From Coenobita brevimanus (Eukaryota; Arthropoda; Malacostraca; Decapoda; Coenobitidae): a stretch of DNA of 64,000 nt. A model generated the notes under the pieces. That model was not told where the DNA came from. It ran no database searches and worked only from the letters and a program-made list of their open reading frames with translations. Shown here piece after piece: positions 11,880 to 23,661 of this stretch (the stretch's first letter is position 1; each line of letters begins with the position of its first letter). The position numbers and the translations under genes are program-made. The stretch covers positions 26,585,433-26,649,432 of the forward strand of contig CM064632.1 in assembly GCA_032717465.1 (NCBI GenBank), in the 5' to 3' direction.

Positions 11880-12525
11880 TTTATTATCCAATTTCAACCA
11901 AAGTTTCAGGAACGGATTAGGTTTTGAGTTTAAAGGTAAAGGTCACAGGGAAATGCCATAGCCCAAGGTTACTTATTAAGATCACTTGCGTTATAATCTG
12001 AATTGAGCCAGACATATTGGAAGGGTGTAGTGTCAGGCGAGAAAGAAGGAATTTTAGTGTTGAGAGCAATCAAAGGTCAAGGTCACAATGCAAAGTCAAA
12101 TTTCGACCCGTGTGCTTGTGTGTGAAGTGAAGAAGTAAAACAGTTTTGATCTGATTTGGATCCAAGTTGGTGGATAAGTTTAGAGGCATCCAGGAAATTG
12201 ACCTATTGCTTGCAAAATCAGTGATGTCGAAGGTCAAGCTCACATGATAAGGTCAACTAAAATAACATTTATCCGATTTAAGGTAAGCTTTGTGGCAATG
12301 TTCAGAGTAAAGGAACCTAAAAAAGAATAATTTTTGTGAACAGTCCATTAATGGTCACCGGAAAATGTCAAAGATACAGGTCACTGGGCAAAGTCACCTC
12401 ACTCTTGATGTGATTTGAGCCAAAGTTGGTACAGGAGTTAAGATTTAGGCAAGGATGAAGTAATTTGATACTGAAATTAATCTGTCAGATATCAGGATCA
12501 CAGGGTAAAGTCAAATAATTGGCTC
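11880..12525. repeat. Degenerate tandem array, about 125-bp unit, rich in AGGTCA-like half-sites
   Basis: About five units. Each has a GATTTGAGCCAAAGTTGG-like segment (near 11885, 12000, 12150, 12270, 12415) and a block such as AAAGGTCAAGGTCACA or ACAGGGTAAAGTCAA (near 11933, 12070, 12230, 12385, 12495). The AGGTCA hexamers match the nuclear-receptor half-site consensus, but the repetition itself explains their clustering. Confidence 0.78.
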
Positions 12526-12925
12526 CTACTTCATGAGTGATCCTTTTTTATTCTTTCCTTCTTCATTTCCTTTTTTTTTCTTTTTTTTTTAGCATTGTTC
12601 TCTGCTTCGTTTTCTTTGTTTTTTCTTTTTTATTCTCCATTTTCTCTTATCCCAGCCACACTCTCGTTTTCCTTTTTCATCTGTATATTTTTATATTAGT
12701 TCCTTCCTCCAATACTGTCCCAGCCACTCTATCTCTTCCTTCCATGTTTCCTCTTCTGTCTGTTCTATATGCTCTTCTTATCTCTCTCCTCTCTGTCTCC
12801 CCTCCTGCCTATCTTCTGCCACGTATTCTTTGATGATTATGTATTTTCCTTCATTTTCCATTTTTTTCCCTCCCAACCTCCATACCAAGCTACCGTGTTC
12901 ACTCCCACTCCTGTCCTTTCCCATT

Positions 12926-12949
12926 CTGTTAGTTTTTGCTTAATTTTCC

Positions 12950-13019
<70 letters not shown>

Positions 13020-13098
13020 TCTCTCACTTTTATCTTCCTACGTACCAAGCCTCTTGTGTTAGTTTTTGCTTTATTTTCCTAAATTCTGTCTGTCTGTC

Positions 13099-13168
<70 letters not shown>

Positions 13169-13206
13169 ATTTCTCACTTTTATCTTCCTACCTACCAAGC
13201 CTATGC
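12926..13206. repeat. Duplicated segment with (TC)n and (CTGT)n microsatellites
   Basis: TCACTTTTATCTTCCTACG at about 13024 recurs at about 13174 as TCACTTTTATCTTCCTACC, both followed by TACCAAGCCT. GTTAGTTTTTGCTT also occurs twice (about 12929 and 13058). Each copy is preceded by a TC tract (12953-13014 and 13127-13165), and the second is led by CTGT repeats. A unit of microsatellite plus flank was duplicated at about 150 bp. Confidence 0.82.
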
Positions 13207-13940
13207 CACCAACAAACGTGGCACTAATTTTGTGCACAATTTACTTTATAATTCACATCTTCGCCCTTCCTCGTTTTCTTCCTACCCACCTGAACGACAC
13301 TGTCAGTCCTTTCATTGCACTGTATGTTATTTTATCCCTATCTTCACCCTTCCTGCCCTCCTGTCTGTCTAGCTCAACCCTTCCCTCACTCCCTTCCTGG
13401 ACTCCTTTGGTTCCTCTTCACTGCCTGTCTTCCCTTCCTCTCGCGTATCTTGCATTAGGAATTCTCCGCCGCAATTCTAAAAGGACTGCACGAGAGAGAA
13501 GAAGGGAGGAGAAGGAGGAGGAAAATCAAATTGAGGAGGAAGAGAAGCGAAACGGAGAGGATAAGGGGAGTGAAGAGGAGGGGAAAAAGGAAAACCAGAA
13601 ATCGCGTTTTTTTTTTTATTTTTTTTTTAACAACACTCTTTGCCGCCAGTTCAGAACGGCGAGACATGAAAACCAGAAAAAAAATGGAGAGGGAACACAG
13701 GCAGAAATGAGCGATGAAGGGAATGAGGAAAAGTGGGGGAAATAAGAAAAAGAAAAAACTAGAATGGAGGAATTAGAAATGAATAAAACTAGAAGCGTGT
13801 GCCAGAAGTGGAGGGAACTGGAACACGAAATGGAGGAGGAATGGATGCGGAAAGAGGAGGATAAAGGAAGTGAGGAGGAGAAAAAGTTGAAAGCAAAAAT
13901 CGCAGATTATTCCAGCGGTGCAAATTGGAATTTTTCGTAC

Positions 13941-13942
<2 letters not shown>
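13207..13942. other. Non-coding, pyrimidine-rich then purine-rich
   Basis: 13260-13450 is C/T-biased. 13485-13910 is A/G-biased, with GGAGGAGGAAAATC-like and GAGGATAAAGGAAGTGAGGAGG-like repeats near 13556 and 13858. No gene is supported. Confidence 0.5.

Positions 13943-13987
<45 letters not shown>
13943..13987. repeat. (AG)n microsatellite
   Basis: About 22 AG units, directly at the 3' end of the CR1-like element that follows. Confidence 0.96.
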
Positions 13988-13989
<2 letters not shown>

Positions 13990-13990
<1 letters not shown>

Positions 13991-14911
13991 CTATATTAGA
14001 ACGTAAGAACATGAGAAGAGAGGATTACAGTAGTGCGGTAGGCCAGTTGACCCATGCTAGGCAGCTCCTACAAGTGTGTGACCATACTACAAGAATAAGA
14101 CAAGGATAGCAAAGATGAAGGCTCTCCCCCGCCCACCAAACCCACGTGCGGAAACAGGTAGGAAAAAGTAAAAAATAAAAAAATAAAAAACGCATTTTAG
14201 AAAAACTGGTGGCAACTTTACAGGAAAGTGAGAAAGGAGAAAAGAGGCTATCGTAGTGAAACGTGAAAAGGGAAAAGAATGAATTAGTACTGGTTATTGG
14301 CAGATTTTTTTTTTTTTACATTCTACTCTTGCATCTCGTAGGCTTATCTAGTCAATGCTTGAAACTGTAAATGGAAGGGGCAGCAACTACATCACCAGGT
14401 AGCTTATTCCATTCATCCACTACTCAATTGCCAAACCAATTTCTACCTATGACCTTACTAAAACGGAATTTATCTAGTTTGAAACCATTAGTTCGTGTTC
14501 TATCCTGCATGCTCACTGAAGTACCTTGCTAATGTCTTTCATATTTATTCGCGTTATCCACTTGCACACCTCATTTAAGTCTCCCCCTACTCTGCTCTAC
14601 GCCTTTCTGGTGAGTGCAAATTTAGTCTTTTCAGTTTTTCTTCATATGAAAGGTTCCAAACATCATGTATCATTTTTGTCGTTTTTCTCTGTACCTTTTC
14701 AAGCAAATCTATATCCATTCTATTGTACGAACGCCAAAATTGCACGGCAGTGTTTAAATGTGGCCTTAATAATGCTAGATAAAGTTGCATTATTACTTTC
14801 GATGTGCTATTGCTCACGCTTCGCGAAGTAAATCCTAGGACCCTATGTGTTTTATTTCTCGCATTAATACTCAGCTGATATGGTTGTAGGTTTTTAGTAA
14901 CCATGACGCCT
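13990..14911 (-). mobile_element. CR1-like LINE 3' fragment
   Basis: Minus-strand end of a non-LTR retrotransposon. The C-terminal coding part lies at 14587-14911, followed by decayed coding and 3' UTR sequence down to 13990, where the text AGAACGTAAGAACATGAGAA lies. It is 5'-truncated at an (AG)n tract (14911-14936). Family assignment rests on the protein text (VRPHLNTAVQFW, DIDLLEKVQRKTTKMI). Confidence 0.8.
14587..14911 (-). pseudogene. Reverse transcriptase C-terminal remnant (CR1-like)
   Basis: About 108 residues of the region downstream of the polymerase palm: LGVMVTKNLQP, INARNKTHRVLGF, LYLALLRPHLNTAVQFW, DIDLLEKVQRKTTKMI, YEEKLKRLNL. These are the conserved thumb and C-terminal signatures of CR1 or Jockey-type elements. 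No catalytic motifs are present because the element is 5'-truncated. The frame is lost after about 14587 within the expected LEKRR segment. Confidence 0.82.
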
Positions 14912-15128
14912 AGAGAGAGAGAGAGAGAGAGAGAGCAACCGCCCACTCACCGCTCCACATACACAAGCCCCTGGAATCCTCACGCTGTTCCCAGGTGACT
15001 TATCCTTCACCTAAGATTTACCTGTAGTTTTGCTGCATCATTCATAGCAGTGGGATTGTCCACCTCATCGTGGTCGCACCACCACCACCACCAAAAAAAA
15101 AAAAAGCGAATCGTGAGCTGTGTTATAT

Positions 15129-15131
<3 letters not shown>

Positions 15132-15190
<59 letters not shown>
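15132..15190. repeat. (GT)n microsatellite
   Basis: About 29 GT units. Preceded near 15078 by CCA repeats and an A-run. Confidence 0.96.
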
Positions 15191-15193
<3 letters not shown>

Positions 15194-15684
15194 GTCGAAA
15201 GTTAAACCTGTTATGGTCGGGACAGCTCTGATATATTATTCCGTGTAACAGCATACAATTTACTTAGCTGGGAATGTGCCATAGGAGCTTCAGAATTAAC
15301 ACTCCACTGATCCTCCTATAATTAGTACAACTGTAGGATCCCATTCCACCTTTCATCAGACGATTTTATTAGCTAGGAGTGGGTCATAGGAGCCTGAACG
15401 TGTTACTGGCTAGTGCGGCTTTCATATCAATAGTTTTTCCTCAGAATATAGGAGTGCAACCTTTTTACTTTAGTTTTCTCGACTGAACAAAGTCGTTTGC
15501 TATTAACCTAAGCAGTATTCTTACGGATGTCAGAAGGAGAGAAAGCATTACTAGACATTGTTCTTGAAGCCATTAGTTTCAAAATTTCTCTCAGCTGAAT
15601 GAAATTTTTTAGTGGTGTCCTGAGTAAAATACCTACGAGCTCCAACCTCAATGAAGGAGTTGATGAGATAGGTAGATAGATAGA

Positions 15685-15687
<3 letters not shown>
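15191..15687. other. Non-coding, dispersed motif copy
   Basis: Contains CATCAGACGATTTTATTAGC at 15354-15373 followed by AGTGGGTCATAGGAGCCTGA, a well-preserved copy of the dispersed module. A short (AG)n lies at 15688-15714. Confidence 0.5.
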
Positions 15688-15715
<28 letters not shown>

Positions 15716-15849
15716 TAAGGTACTCGCTGAGGAAGAGGCAACACATACAGAGGCACACACAAATGCAGCCATAATACTCTTTGCGAGAAGTGGAGACAGT
15801 TTCAGATGTATCCACCTGTGCAGCCATCTCAGGCAGGCTGGGACTTGTA

Positions 15850-16080
15850 TCTTATAGTTCTTGCACCTTAACATGGCCCAGAATTTCGCCCTTTTGCAAA
15901 TTTTACGTAGCTCATTGGCAGAAAAAGACAGTGCTACTCCCCTACGTCCTCTCCATAGCACTTCTTCGTGACTAGCACCATATTCTACTGTTAATCTGTT
16001 GTTACATCTCACCGTCTAAGGTGGATAGAGGGCAATTTTAGACCAGGTTAGAAGAAAAAGCGTATAGTCAGCTAAGGTGA
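15850..16080 (-). repeat. DR-family dispersed repeat copy
   Basis: Carries the complement of the DR unit: GCACTTCTTCGTGACTAGCA (about 15958), CTGTTAATCTGTTGTTACA, and the flanking segment TAGCTCATTGGCAGAAAAAG seen in the other single copies. Confidence 0.8.
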
Positions 16081-16194
16081 CTCGGTCTCCGTCTCGTTTT
16101 TCTTTTTTTAATATTTGTGTTATTTATTTCCATTAATAGTCTGTAAATGACATGCAAAACAATTATAAATAAAATCATATATAGTTTAGAAGAT

Positions 16195-16500
16195 GTACTA
16201 GAGAACCTCCTTCCTAACGAACTATTTTCCATATTACAAATTACCGTCCTCTTGTGTTAAGTCCTTTATTTGGCCTGTTACACGTTATTGTTATTTTGTG
16301 TGTTATTTGTCTTTTATTTTGAATGTTACAGGTTATTATTGTTTTTTTTTTCCTTTATAGACTAGCAAAGATAAAACGAAATGCAAAAAAATATTGATGC
16401 AACAGATGTAGAATATTACAAGGAAATATTAATGCACCAAAGGCAGAATAAACAGGTAAGGACCAGGTAATAGGGAGCCTCCTTACCCTACAAGAATGCC
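16195..16500. mobile_element. MITE-like element, copy e (diverged, enlarged)
   Basis: The left end CTCCTTCCTAACGAACTATTT and following TTACCGTCCTCTTGTGTTAAG, and the right end GTAATAGGGAGCCTCCTTACC (about 16467), match the MITE family. The interior is longer and T/A-rich, so an internal change or insertion is likely. Confidence 0.6.
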
Positions 16501-16575
16501 TTCCTTGGTGGTGTGTGTCAACGCGGCAGACGACCTACTAAACCTGAGTGCTGAGTGGCTTGGGTAATGGCGGAG

Positions 16576-16578
<3 letters not shown>

Positions 16579-16609
<31 letters not shown>
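16579..16609. repeat. (TG)n microsatellite
   Basis: About 15 TG units. Confidence 0.95.
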
Positions 16610-16612
<3 letters not shown>

Positions 16613-16686
16613 AATTTCCACTTTGTTATGCCTTCTGCTGCCTACCAAACTTGTACGTGGGGAATATCTTTCCTCTAACAGTCTTT

Positions 16687-17689
<1,003 letters not shown>

Positions 17690-18000
17690 CAGCAGCAGCA
17701 GATGATGATGATTATGATTACTGTCACTGTTGTTGGTATGGGTGCAGATGATGATGATGATGATAATGATGATGATGATTGCAGTCATTGTTGGTGGTAT
17801 GGGTACAAATGATGATGATGTTGATTACCGTCATTGTTGTTGATATGGGTGCAGATGATGATGATGATGATGATGATGATGGTTGCCGTCATTGTAGTTG
17901 GTATGGGTGCAGATTATGATGAAAATGATGATGATTGCTATCTTAATTGCTGGTATGGGTGCTGACTACGATGATGATGATGATGATGATGGAGATATTG
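17690..18000. repeat. (ATG)n-containing minisatellite
   Basis: About five imperfect units of roughly 60-65 bp. Each has a GAT/ATG trinucleotide run, GTCATTGTTGTTGG and TATGGGTGCAGA. Probably a duplicated microsatellite-plus-flank unit. Confidence 0.88.
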
Positions 18001-18214
18001 TTACGGTAGTTTTGATAACAGGAACAGTGAAAGCAGCATCATGGTAGTAGCAGTGGCGATGGGTTGGTGGGACGGGAGAACTGGGTGTGGAAGTGGCGAT
18101 AGCGACGTGTTAGGCTTCGTTTCCTCTTCATTTAGAACAATAATTGAATGGTGAGGCCTGGGATGAAGGGGTTAGGGTGGTGATGACGGCACTGGGTGGG
18201 GAGTGGGCTGGATG

Positions 18215-18369
18215 TAGGTGTGAGTTTAGGGGTGTGGGTGTAGGTGTGAATGTAGGGGTATGGGTGTAGGTGTGAGTGTAGGGGTGTGGGCGTAGGTGTG
18301 AGTGTAGGGGTGTGGGTGTAGGTGTGAGTGTAGGGGTGTGAGTGTAGGGGTGTGGGTGTAGGTGTTGTT
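18215..18369. repeat. 26-bp GT-rich minisatellite, left block
   Basis: Units of about 26 bp or less built on GGTGTGGGTGTAGGTGTGAG. Interrupted at about 18370 by an LTR-like insert and resumed at about 18714. Confidence 0.92.
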
Positions 18370-18713
18370 ACCAGAATACAAGTCAGATGGGTGTGCCCAA
18401 CGTCCAGTGCATTTTACACTACTTTATTCTGAACTAGATGTTAACAGATGTGTCCCGCCTGAGGCCTAAAATTGAACTGCAGGGTTAACCGGCGCGCTTC
18501 TCTACCTCCTAGCTCCATAGACGTTGATCAGCAATAACTCCAGTACGGCGCCAGATGACAGCATACATTCTGTCACGTAGACCACTAACGGTTTCACACT
18601 TACACGCTATTATATATACACTAATATTTACCTAACATTTATATAATGTTTGTAATATCCAGTTTACAGGATATCAGTCTGTTTTGTAAGAAATCATTAA
18701 ATCATTTGTAACG
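18370..18713 (-). mobile_element. LTR-like insertion splitting the 26-bp array (candidate solo LTR)
   Basis: About 344 bp of unrelated sequence with inverted ends (GTTACCAG at left, TTTGTAAC at right). Read on the minus strand it begins near CGTTACAAATG, has a TATATAATA stretch in its first third, an AATAAA about 70 bp before the end, and finishes TCTGGTAACA. That order fits a solo LTR. Target duplication is not resolvable because the array is repetitive. A non-autonomous DNA element is the alternative. Confidence 0.55.
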
Positions 18714-19095
18714 TGAGTGTAGGGGTGTGGATGTAGGTATGATTGTAGCGGTGTGGGTGTAGGTATGAGTGTAGGGGTGTGGGTGTAGGTATGAGTGTAT
18801 GGGTGTGGGTGTAGGTATGAGTGTATGGGTGTGGGTGTAGGTATGAGTGTATGGGTGTGGGTGTAGGTATGAGTGTAGGGGTGTGGGTGTAGGTATGAGT
18901 GTATGGGTGTTGGTGTAGGTATGAGTGTAGGGATGTGGATGTAGGTATGAGTGTAGGGGTGTGGATGTAGGTATGAGTGTAGGGGTGTGGATGTAGGTAT
19001 GAGTGTAGGGGTGTGGGTGTAGGTATGAGTGTAGGAGTGTGGGTGTAGGTATGATTGTAGGGATGTGGGTGTAGGTATGAGTGTAAAGATGTGGG
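18714..19095. repeat. 26-bp GT-rich minisatellite, right block
   Basis: About 14 units of TATGAGTGTAGGGGTGTGGG plus TGTAGG, more regular than the left block. Because 26 is not a multiple of 3, all frames look repetitive and open; no gene is inferred. Related degenerate GT-rich text continues to about 19250. Confidence 0.93.
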
Positions 19096-19317
19096 TATAA
19101 AGTCGGTGCACTGGTGTAGTTATGTTGGTGCAAGGGTGATGGTGTAGGGACGTGGGTGTGATGTGGATCTAGAAATGTGGGTGTGGTGTGGGTGTTGAGG
19201 TGTGGGCTTGGCGTAGGTTTGGAGTGTGTATGTGATGTATGTGTTGCACACATCACACCCACTTAGTACTTGGGCCTGTGTTAGAAAACGAACGAAAAGA
19301 AAAGAGGATTTCTCACC

Positions 19318-19650
19318 ACCCTGTCTATCTATCTGTCTATTGCCAGACGCCATAATCCCGTAAGGGGTGGCCATTTGACTTTGATTTATTTGTTTTACAG
19401 GGAGGGGCACTAACCCTCCACCAACCCACCTGTTGACACGTAGGGAGCATGTATGGTTTGGTTATATGGTTACCACCCAGCTTTGTAAATGGTTTCTTAG
19501 CTTACAGGAAACCATTTGGCTTGTCACTCAATGTAAAGCCACCTGTAAAGGAAAGAAATGCAATACGAAGTGACAGGAAAGATGGGAGAAATAGGAAGAG
19601 AGGAGGGCAGGCACAGAAAAAGAATGATCACTGCGGCATAATCGCTAGCA
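19318..19650 (-). mobile_element. SINE-B copy 1 (5'-truncated)
   Basis: Minus-strand copy with a TAGA-type 3' tail at 19322-19340. The body runs over ACGGGATTATGG, GGGTTGGTGGAGGGTTAGTG, GGTGGTAACCATATAACC (about 19470) and GTGACAAGCCAAATGG. It is highly similar to the copy at 30160-30531. The 5' end diverges near 19628. Confidence 0.85.
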
Positions 19651-19958
19651 GAAAGAATAGAGGAAAAACCTCCTGTTTATTGGAGAAAATATTAAAAAAA
19701 TTTTGGAAGACGAAAGAGGAAATGCTATATATCACATCTGGAGTTCTAAAAAAATAAAAGCGTCCACACATCGTAAAAATGTTTTAAGGTATATTGGTAT
19801 CTCACAAACGCCTTTGAGTCGTTTTGGAAATAAACAGCATTGTTAGTTGAGACCTGTAATGTTGTAATACGTATCATAAAGAAATTTACATGTGTACATA
19901 ATGTTTTGCTATCGACTGTTTCTGTTGAGCAGTTATTATAAGAAACTGGTGCGGGTTT
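19651..19958. other. Non-coding, no recognised element
   Basis: AT-rich, no gene seen. Confidence 0.4.
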
Positions 19959-20880
19959 CGATGTAGGGAGAGAAAAATGTATGAGGAGTGAAGGTGGGAG
20001 TGGCAGGAAAGGAATTTGGGGATAGTTAAGGTATTGGTAGCAGAGGGGTGGGTGGTGTTTCTGGGTGTGGGAGTGGGGATGTGAGTGAGGATAGGATAGG
20101 ATAGGAAATGGAAGTGAGGGGGGCTAACAGAGGAAGGTGAGAGGGGTAGGTGAGGAAAGGAAAGGGATAGAAGTGGGCGGGGGTTGGAAAGGAAGGTGAG
20201 GGAAAGGAGAGGAAAGCGAGAGGTTAGCGAGGTGAGTAAAGGGGATAGGGGAGGAAAGTGACGGGGGGGGGGTGAGAATGAGGGAGTAATAAAGCATAAA
20301 GAGGGAGCTGGAGAAGAAAGTGAAGGGGTGAGAGAATTGGAAGAGGGGTAGAGAGGAAAGTGAGGAAGGAAGATAACGAAGGTAACGAGAGAATTGCGAG
20401 GGAGGTAGAGAGGAAAGTGAGGGGATAGGAGAGGAAGGTGAGGGAAAGTAGGACAGTAAAATGAGGGCGGGAGGGGAGGAAAGTGAGAGGGAGTAGCAGA
20501 GGAAGGTACTGGAAAGAAGGAAAGGAATGTGACGGGTGTATAGAGGATGGAAAGGAGTGATAGAAGAAAGTGTGGTGTAGGTTTTAGGGAGCAGAGTGAA
20601 GGTGGCGTAGGAGTGAAAAATGAGTAAGGCAAAGAGGAGAGAGAGGATGGTGACAGAGAGTGGGCGTAGGTTTTGGGATGGTGAGAGAAGGAGCAGTGGG
20701 AGGGTGAAGGAGAGAGATGTAGGACAGAAATATGAGGAAGGTTGGAGATGGAATGGGAGGGCGTAGAGAAAAGAGATAACGAGAGGAAGCGGATGGTGAG
20801 AATGGTCGGAGAGGAAAGGTCAGGATGGCAGCGAAGGAAAGGGAAAGTGAGGATTTGGATGAGGAAGGTGATATATGATA
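19959..20880. repeat. Purine-rich degenerate minisatellite
   Basis: Repeated GAGAGGAAAGTGAGG and GGAAGGTGAGGG text over about 900 bp, strongly A/G on the plus strand. A long open frame on the opposite strand is a composition artefact. Confidence 0.85.
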
Positions 20881-20913
20881 GAAAAAGTGAAATTCCTTAG
20901 GGAGAAGGTTTAC

Positions 20914-20915
<2 letters not shown>

Positions 20916-20978
<63 letters not shown>
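20916..20978. repeat. (AG)n microsatellite
   Basis: About 31 AG units. Confidence 0.97.
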
Positions 20979-20979
<1 letters not shown>

Positions 20980-21560
20980 ACCTATTCATAGTTGAGTTTA
21001 ATCACTTCAAAACAAGGACGAAGTTTTTAAGCAATTTTATTCAGCTTGGGAACTTGAAAGGTTAGATTAAGCTTCGTCAACAGCTTCATTGGTAGAGGTC
21101 CTTCTTAAGTAAAAAAAAAAAAAAAATGATGGTAGTAAGAACTAAATCCACATATTGAACATGTTTAAAAAGTTAAATATGTTTTGGGAAAAGGTTACAC
21201 CAAATAGAAACAAAAAATAGCTGACCAGACTTTTGAATAATAGAATTCCTACCTTATGATTTATTTGCATGAAAAAAGTCAGGAGTTACATCGTATAAAC
21301 TATAAAGGCATGAAAAAATGGAAAACCTGGCGTAGTGAAAATTGCAGCGTTGTGTTATGGGCACCTGGCAGCCTATGATGTAAATATTTTTATGTGGCAT
21401 TTGTGCTGTGTTAACCAGGAAATGTACAAATTGTTTAGCATGTAGATTTAGTATTTATTCTGCACCACTTGTTTTTCCTCATGTCTAGAGAGAAGAGACT
21501 TTTTCGAACTAGAGGGCTTTGATTCAGCCTTCATTAACCTCTTCCAGCAAGGATAAACCA
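20979..21560. other. Non-coding, dispersed module fragments
   Basis: No gene. GAACTTGAAAGGTTAGATTAAG (split near 21052) and GAACTAGAGGGCTTTGATTC (about 21505) resemble the dispersed module partner text. Confidence 0.4.
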
Positions 21561-21615
21561 GACCAAGGCTCGTTTTCTCGTCAGTTAAGGAAGTTCCCTA
21601 ACACATCTTCTTTAG
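21561..21615. mobile_element. MITE copy d, left part (split by LINE-B copy 1)
   Basis: CGTCAGTTAAGGAAGTTCCC followed by TAACACATCTTCTTTAG is the MITE left terminus. The text breaks at 21615 and continues at 23662 as GCTATTTACTTTTGGATGA, exactly where the intact MITE reads CTTAGCGATTTATTTTTGGA. Confidence 0.85.
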
Positions 21616-23661
21616 AAAGCCTTGGTTTAATCACGCTTGTTCTAACGCTGTCCGCAACAAGGAGAGGGCCTAAAGGTACCGGAGCCAACCCATCCCTGAA
21701 TCACATCTTTATTATGTTTCTGCCCGGAATCGTGCTAAGTCTGTTCTTCGCCCTGCCAAAAATAATTTCATCCGTATTAAATGCTCTCAACTCTCCAACT
21801 CTATTTCTTCCCGCTTCTTCTGGCATCTTGCCTAAAACCTTTCTAACAACTTTACCTCATCATCCTTCCCTCCTCTTTTCTACTCTGATGGGTCTGTAGT
21901 TATTTCATCTACTGATAAAGCAGATCTGTTAGCTCAGACTTTCTCCTCCAATTCCACCTTAGATGAATCCGGTGCTGTTCCTTCCTCACTTCAACTCTCT
22001 GACTTCGTCATGGCTGACATTAAAATTTCTTCAGCTGATGTATTTTCTGCCATCACTGGCCTCAATACTAACAAGGCATATGGGCCTGATGAAGTCCCTC
22101 CTGTTGTCCTCAAGAACTGTGTTTCAGTGCTTACACCCTGCCTAGGTAAACTCTTTCGCCTTTGTCTTTCAACTTGTACCTTTCCTTCTTGCTGGAAGTT
22201 TGCTCCCATTCAGCCAGTCCCAAAGAAGGGTGACCATTCCCAACCCTCTAACTATCGTCCAATTGCTTTAACATCCTGTGTCTCAACAGTTTGCGAGTCT
22301 ATTCTTAACAGAAAAATTTTAAAGCATCTTTCCTATTAAAACCTTCTTTCTGATCGTCAGTATGGGTTCCGTCAGGGACGCTCCACTGGCGATCTTCTCA
22401 CCTATCTTTCAGACTCCTGGTCATCCTCCTTTCGGGACTTTGGCGAAAGCTTTACCATTGCAGTTGGCATCTCAAAGGCTTTCGATCGAGTCTGGCATAA
22501 ATCTTTAATTTCCAAACTGCCCTCTTACGGTTTCTATCCTTCTATCTGTGCCATCATCTATAGCTTCCTTTCTGGTCGTTCTGTAGCTACTGTTGTAGAC
22601 GGCCATCGTTCTTCTCCTTGATCTATCAACAGTGGTGTTCCTCAGGGCTCTGTCCTATCACCAACTCTCTTCCTTTTATTCATCAACGATCTTCTAAGCA
22701 GTACATCTAATCCTACCCACTCGTATGCTGATGATTCCACCCTTCACCTTTCCATTCGGTTCCCGCAACGCCGATCTCAGCAGTTAGTTCAACAAACAAG
22801 GGTTGAGGCTATGGCACACCTAATGTCTGACTTGGCTCGTATCTCTGACTGAGGTAAAAATAATCTTGTTGTTTTTAATGCATCAAAGACTCAGTTTCTA
22901 CACCTATCAACCAGTCAAAATTTTCCACAGGAGTACCCACTAATGTCTAATAATATCCAGCTCAATCCTGCATCATTCTTGAACATGCTTGGGGTTTCAT
23001 TCACACGGGACTTATCTTGGAAAGTTCATGTTGCATCTCGTGTGATATCTGCTTCCAAGAGATTAGGTGTGCTAAGCCGACTCCGTTCCTTCTTTACCCC
23101 TGCACAGTTGTTGACTTTACACACGGTATTTTTTCGCCCCAGTTTAGAGTACAACTCTTATGTGCGGGGATGCCTCCCATATACAGCCTTCTCAGTAGGG
23201 TGGAGTCAAAGGCTATTAGTCTCATCAACTCTCCTCCTCTTACTGGCTCCCTTCAACCTTTGTCTCTTTGCCTCACTGTTGCATCTTTATCTCTTTTCTA
23301 TCGCTACTTCAATGGTCAATGCTCCTCTGTACTGTCTGCTTGCATCCCTACACCTCTATGGCGGGCGCGTAGCACCCGTCTAGCAACAAACTCTCATCCC
23401 TTTGCTGTCCAACTTTCTAATGCAAGGGTTAACCGTTACTCCCAGTCCTTCATTTATGCAACAACTCAACTTTAGAACTGTCTCCCTCTGTCTGTATTTC
23501 CTACTTCCTGTGATCTCCAGTCTTTCAAACGCAGTGTGTCCAGGCATCTCGAAATGAAAGGATCTTGAATTTGGCTCTCTTTTGTATTGCTTTTGCTTTT
23601 TTTCTTGGAAGGAACGTTCATGCGGACTCAGCCTTTGGTTTCTTTTTCCTCGCATAAAAAA
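21616..23661 (+). mobile_element. LINE-B copy 1, 5'-truncated non-LTR retrotransposon
   Basis: Begins mid-element at the reverse transcriptase linker (AAAGCCTTGGTTTAATCACG). It ends with the family 3' UTR (CTTGGAAGGAACG, CTCAGCCTTTGGTTTC) and a short A-tail at 23655-23661. It is inserted in MITE copy d. Other family copies lie at 30.1-33.05 kb (minus) and 50.9-60.95 kb (plus, interrupted), plus a decayed tail near 48 kb. Protein text places it in the broad Jockey/I/CR1 group; the exact clade is not decided. Confidence 0.92.
21970..23570 (+). pseudogene. Broken reverse transcriptase of LINE-B copy 1
   Basis: The reverse transcriptase starts with KISSADVFSAITGLNTNKAY (about 22020). It continues through PVPKKGDHSQPSNYRPIAL (about 22220), QYGFRQGRSTGDLLTYLSDS (about 22360), SKAFDRVWHKSL, GVPQGSVLSP (about 22640) and the catalytic YADD (about 22728), then the C-terminal TRDLSWKVHVAS and RVNRYSQSFIYATTQL segments ending near 23565. 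The aspartate expected before SKAFDRV reads as Gly here. In-frame stops occur near 22338, 22619 and 22850, and frame changes follow near 23160, so the copy is dead. It lacks the endonuclease because of the 5' truncation. Confidence 0.9.

Noticed and set aside
11933..12510. Nuclear-receptor enhancer
   Set aside because: AGGTCA words are part of a tandem repeat and no gene is near; reported only as a repeat with an open question.
18674..19262. Two long overlapping open frames with Thr-Pro-His-Tyr repeats
   Set aside because: Both are translations of the 26-bp minisatellite in different frames; no start context or conserved domain.
19886..20632. 248-codon frame on the minus strand
   Set aside because: Product of a purine-rich degenerate minisatellite on the opposite strand; no domain seen.
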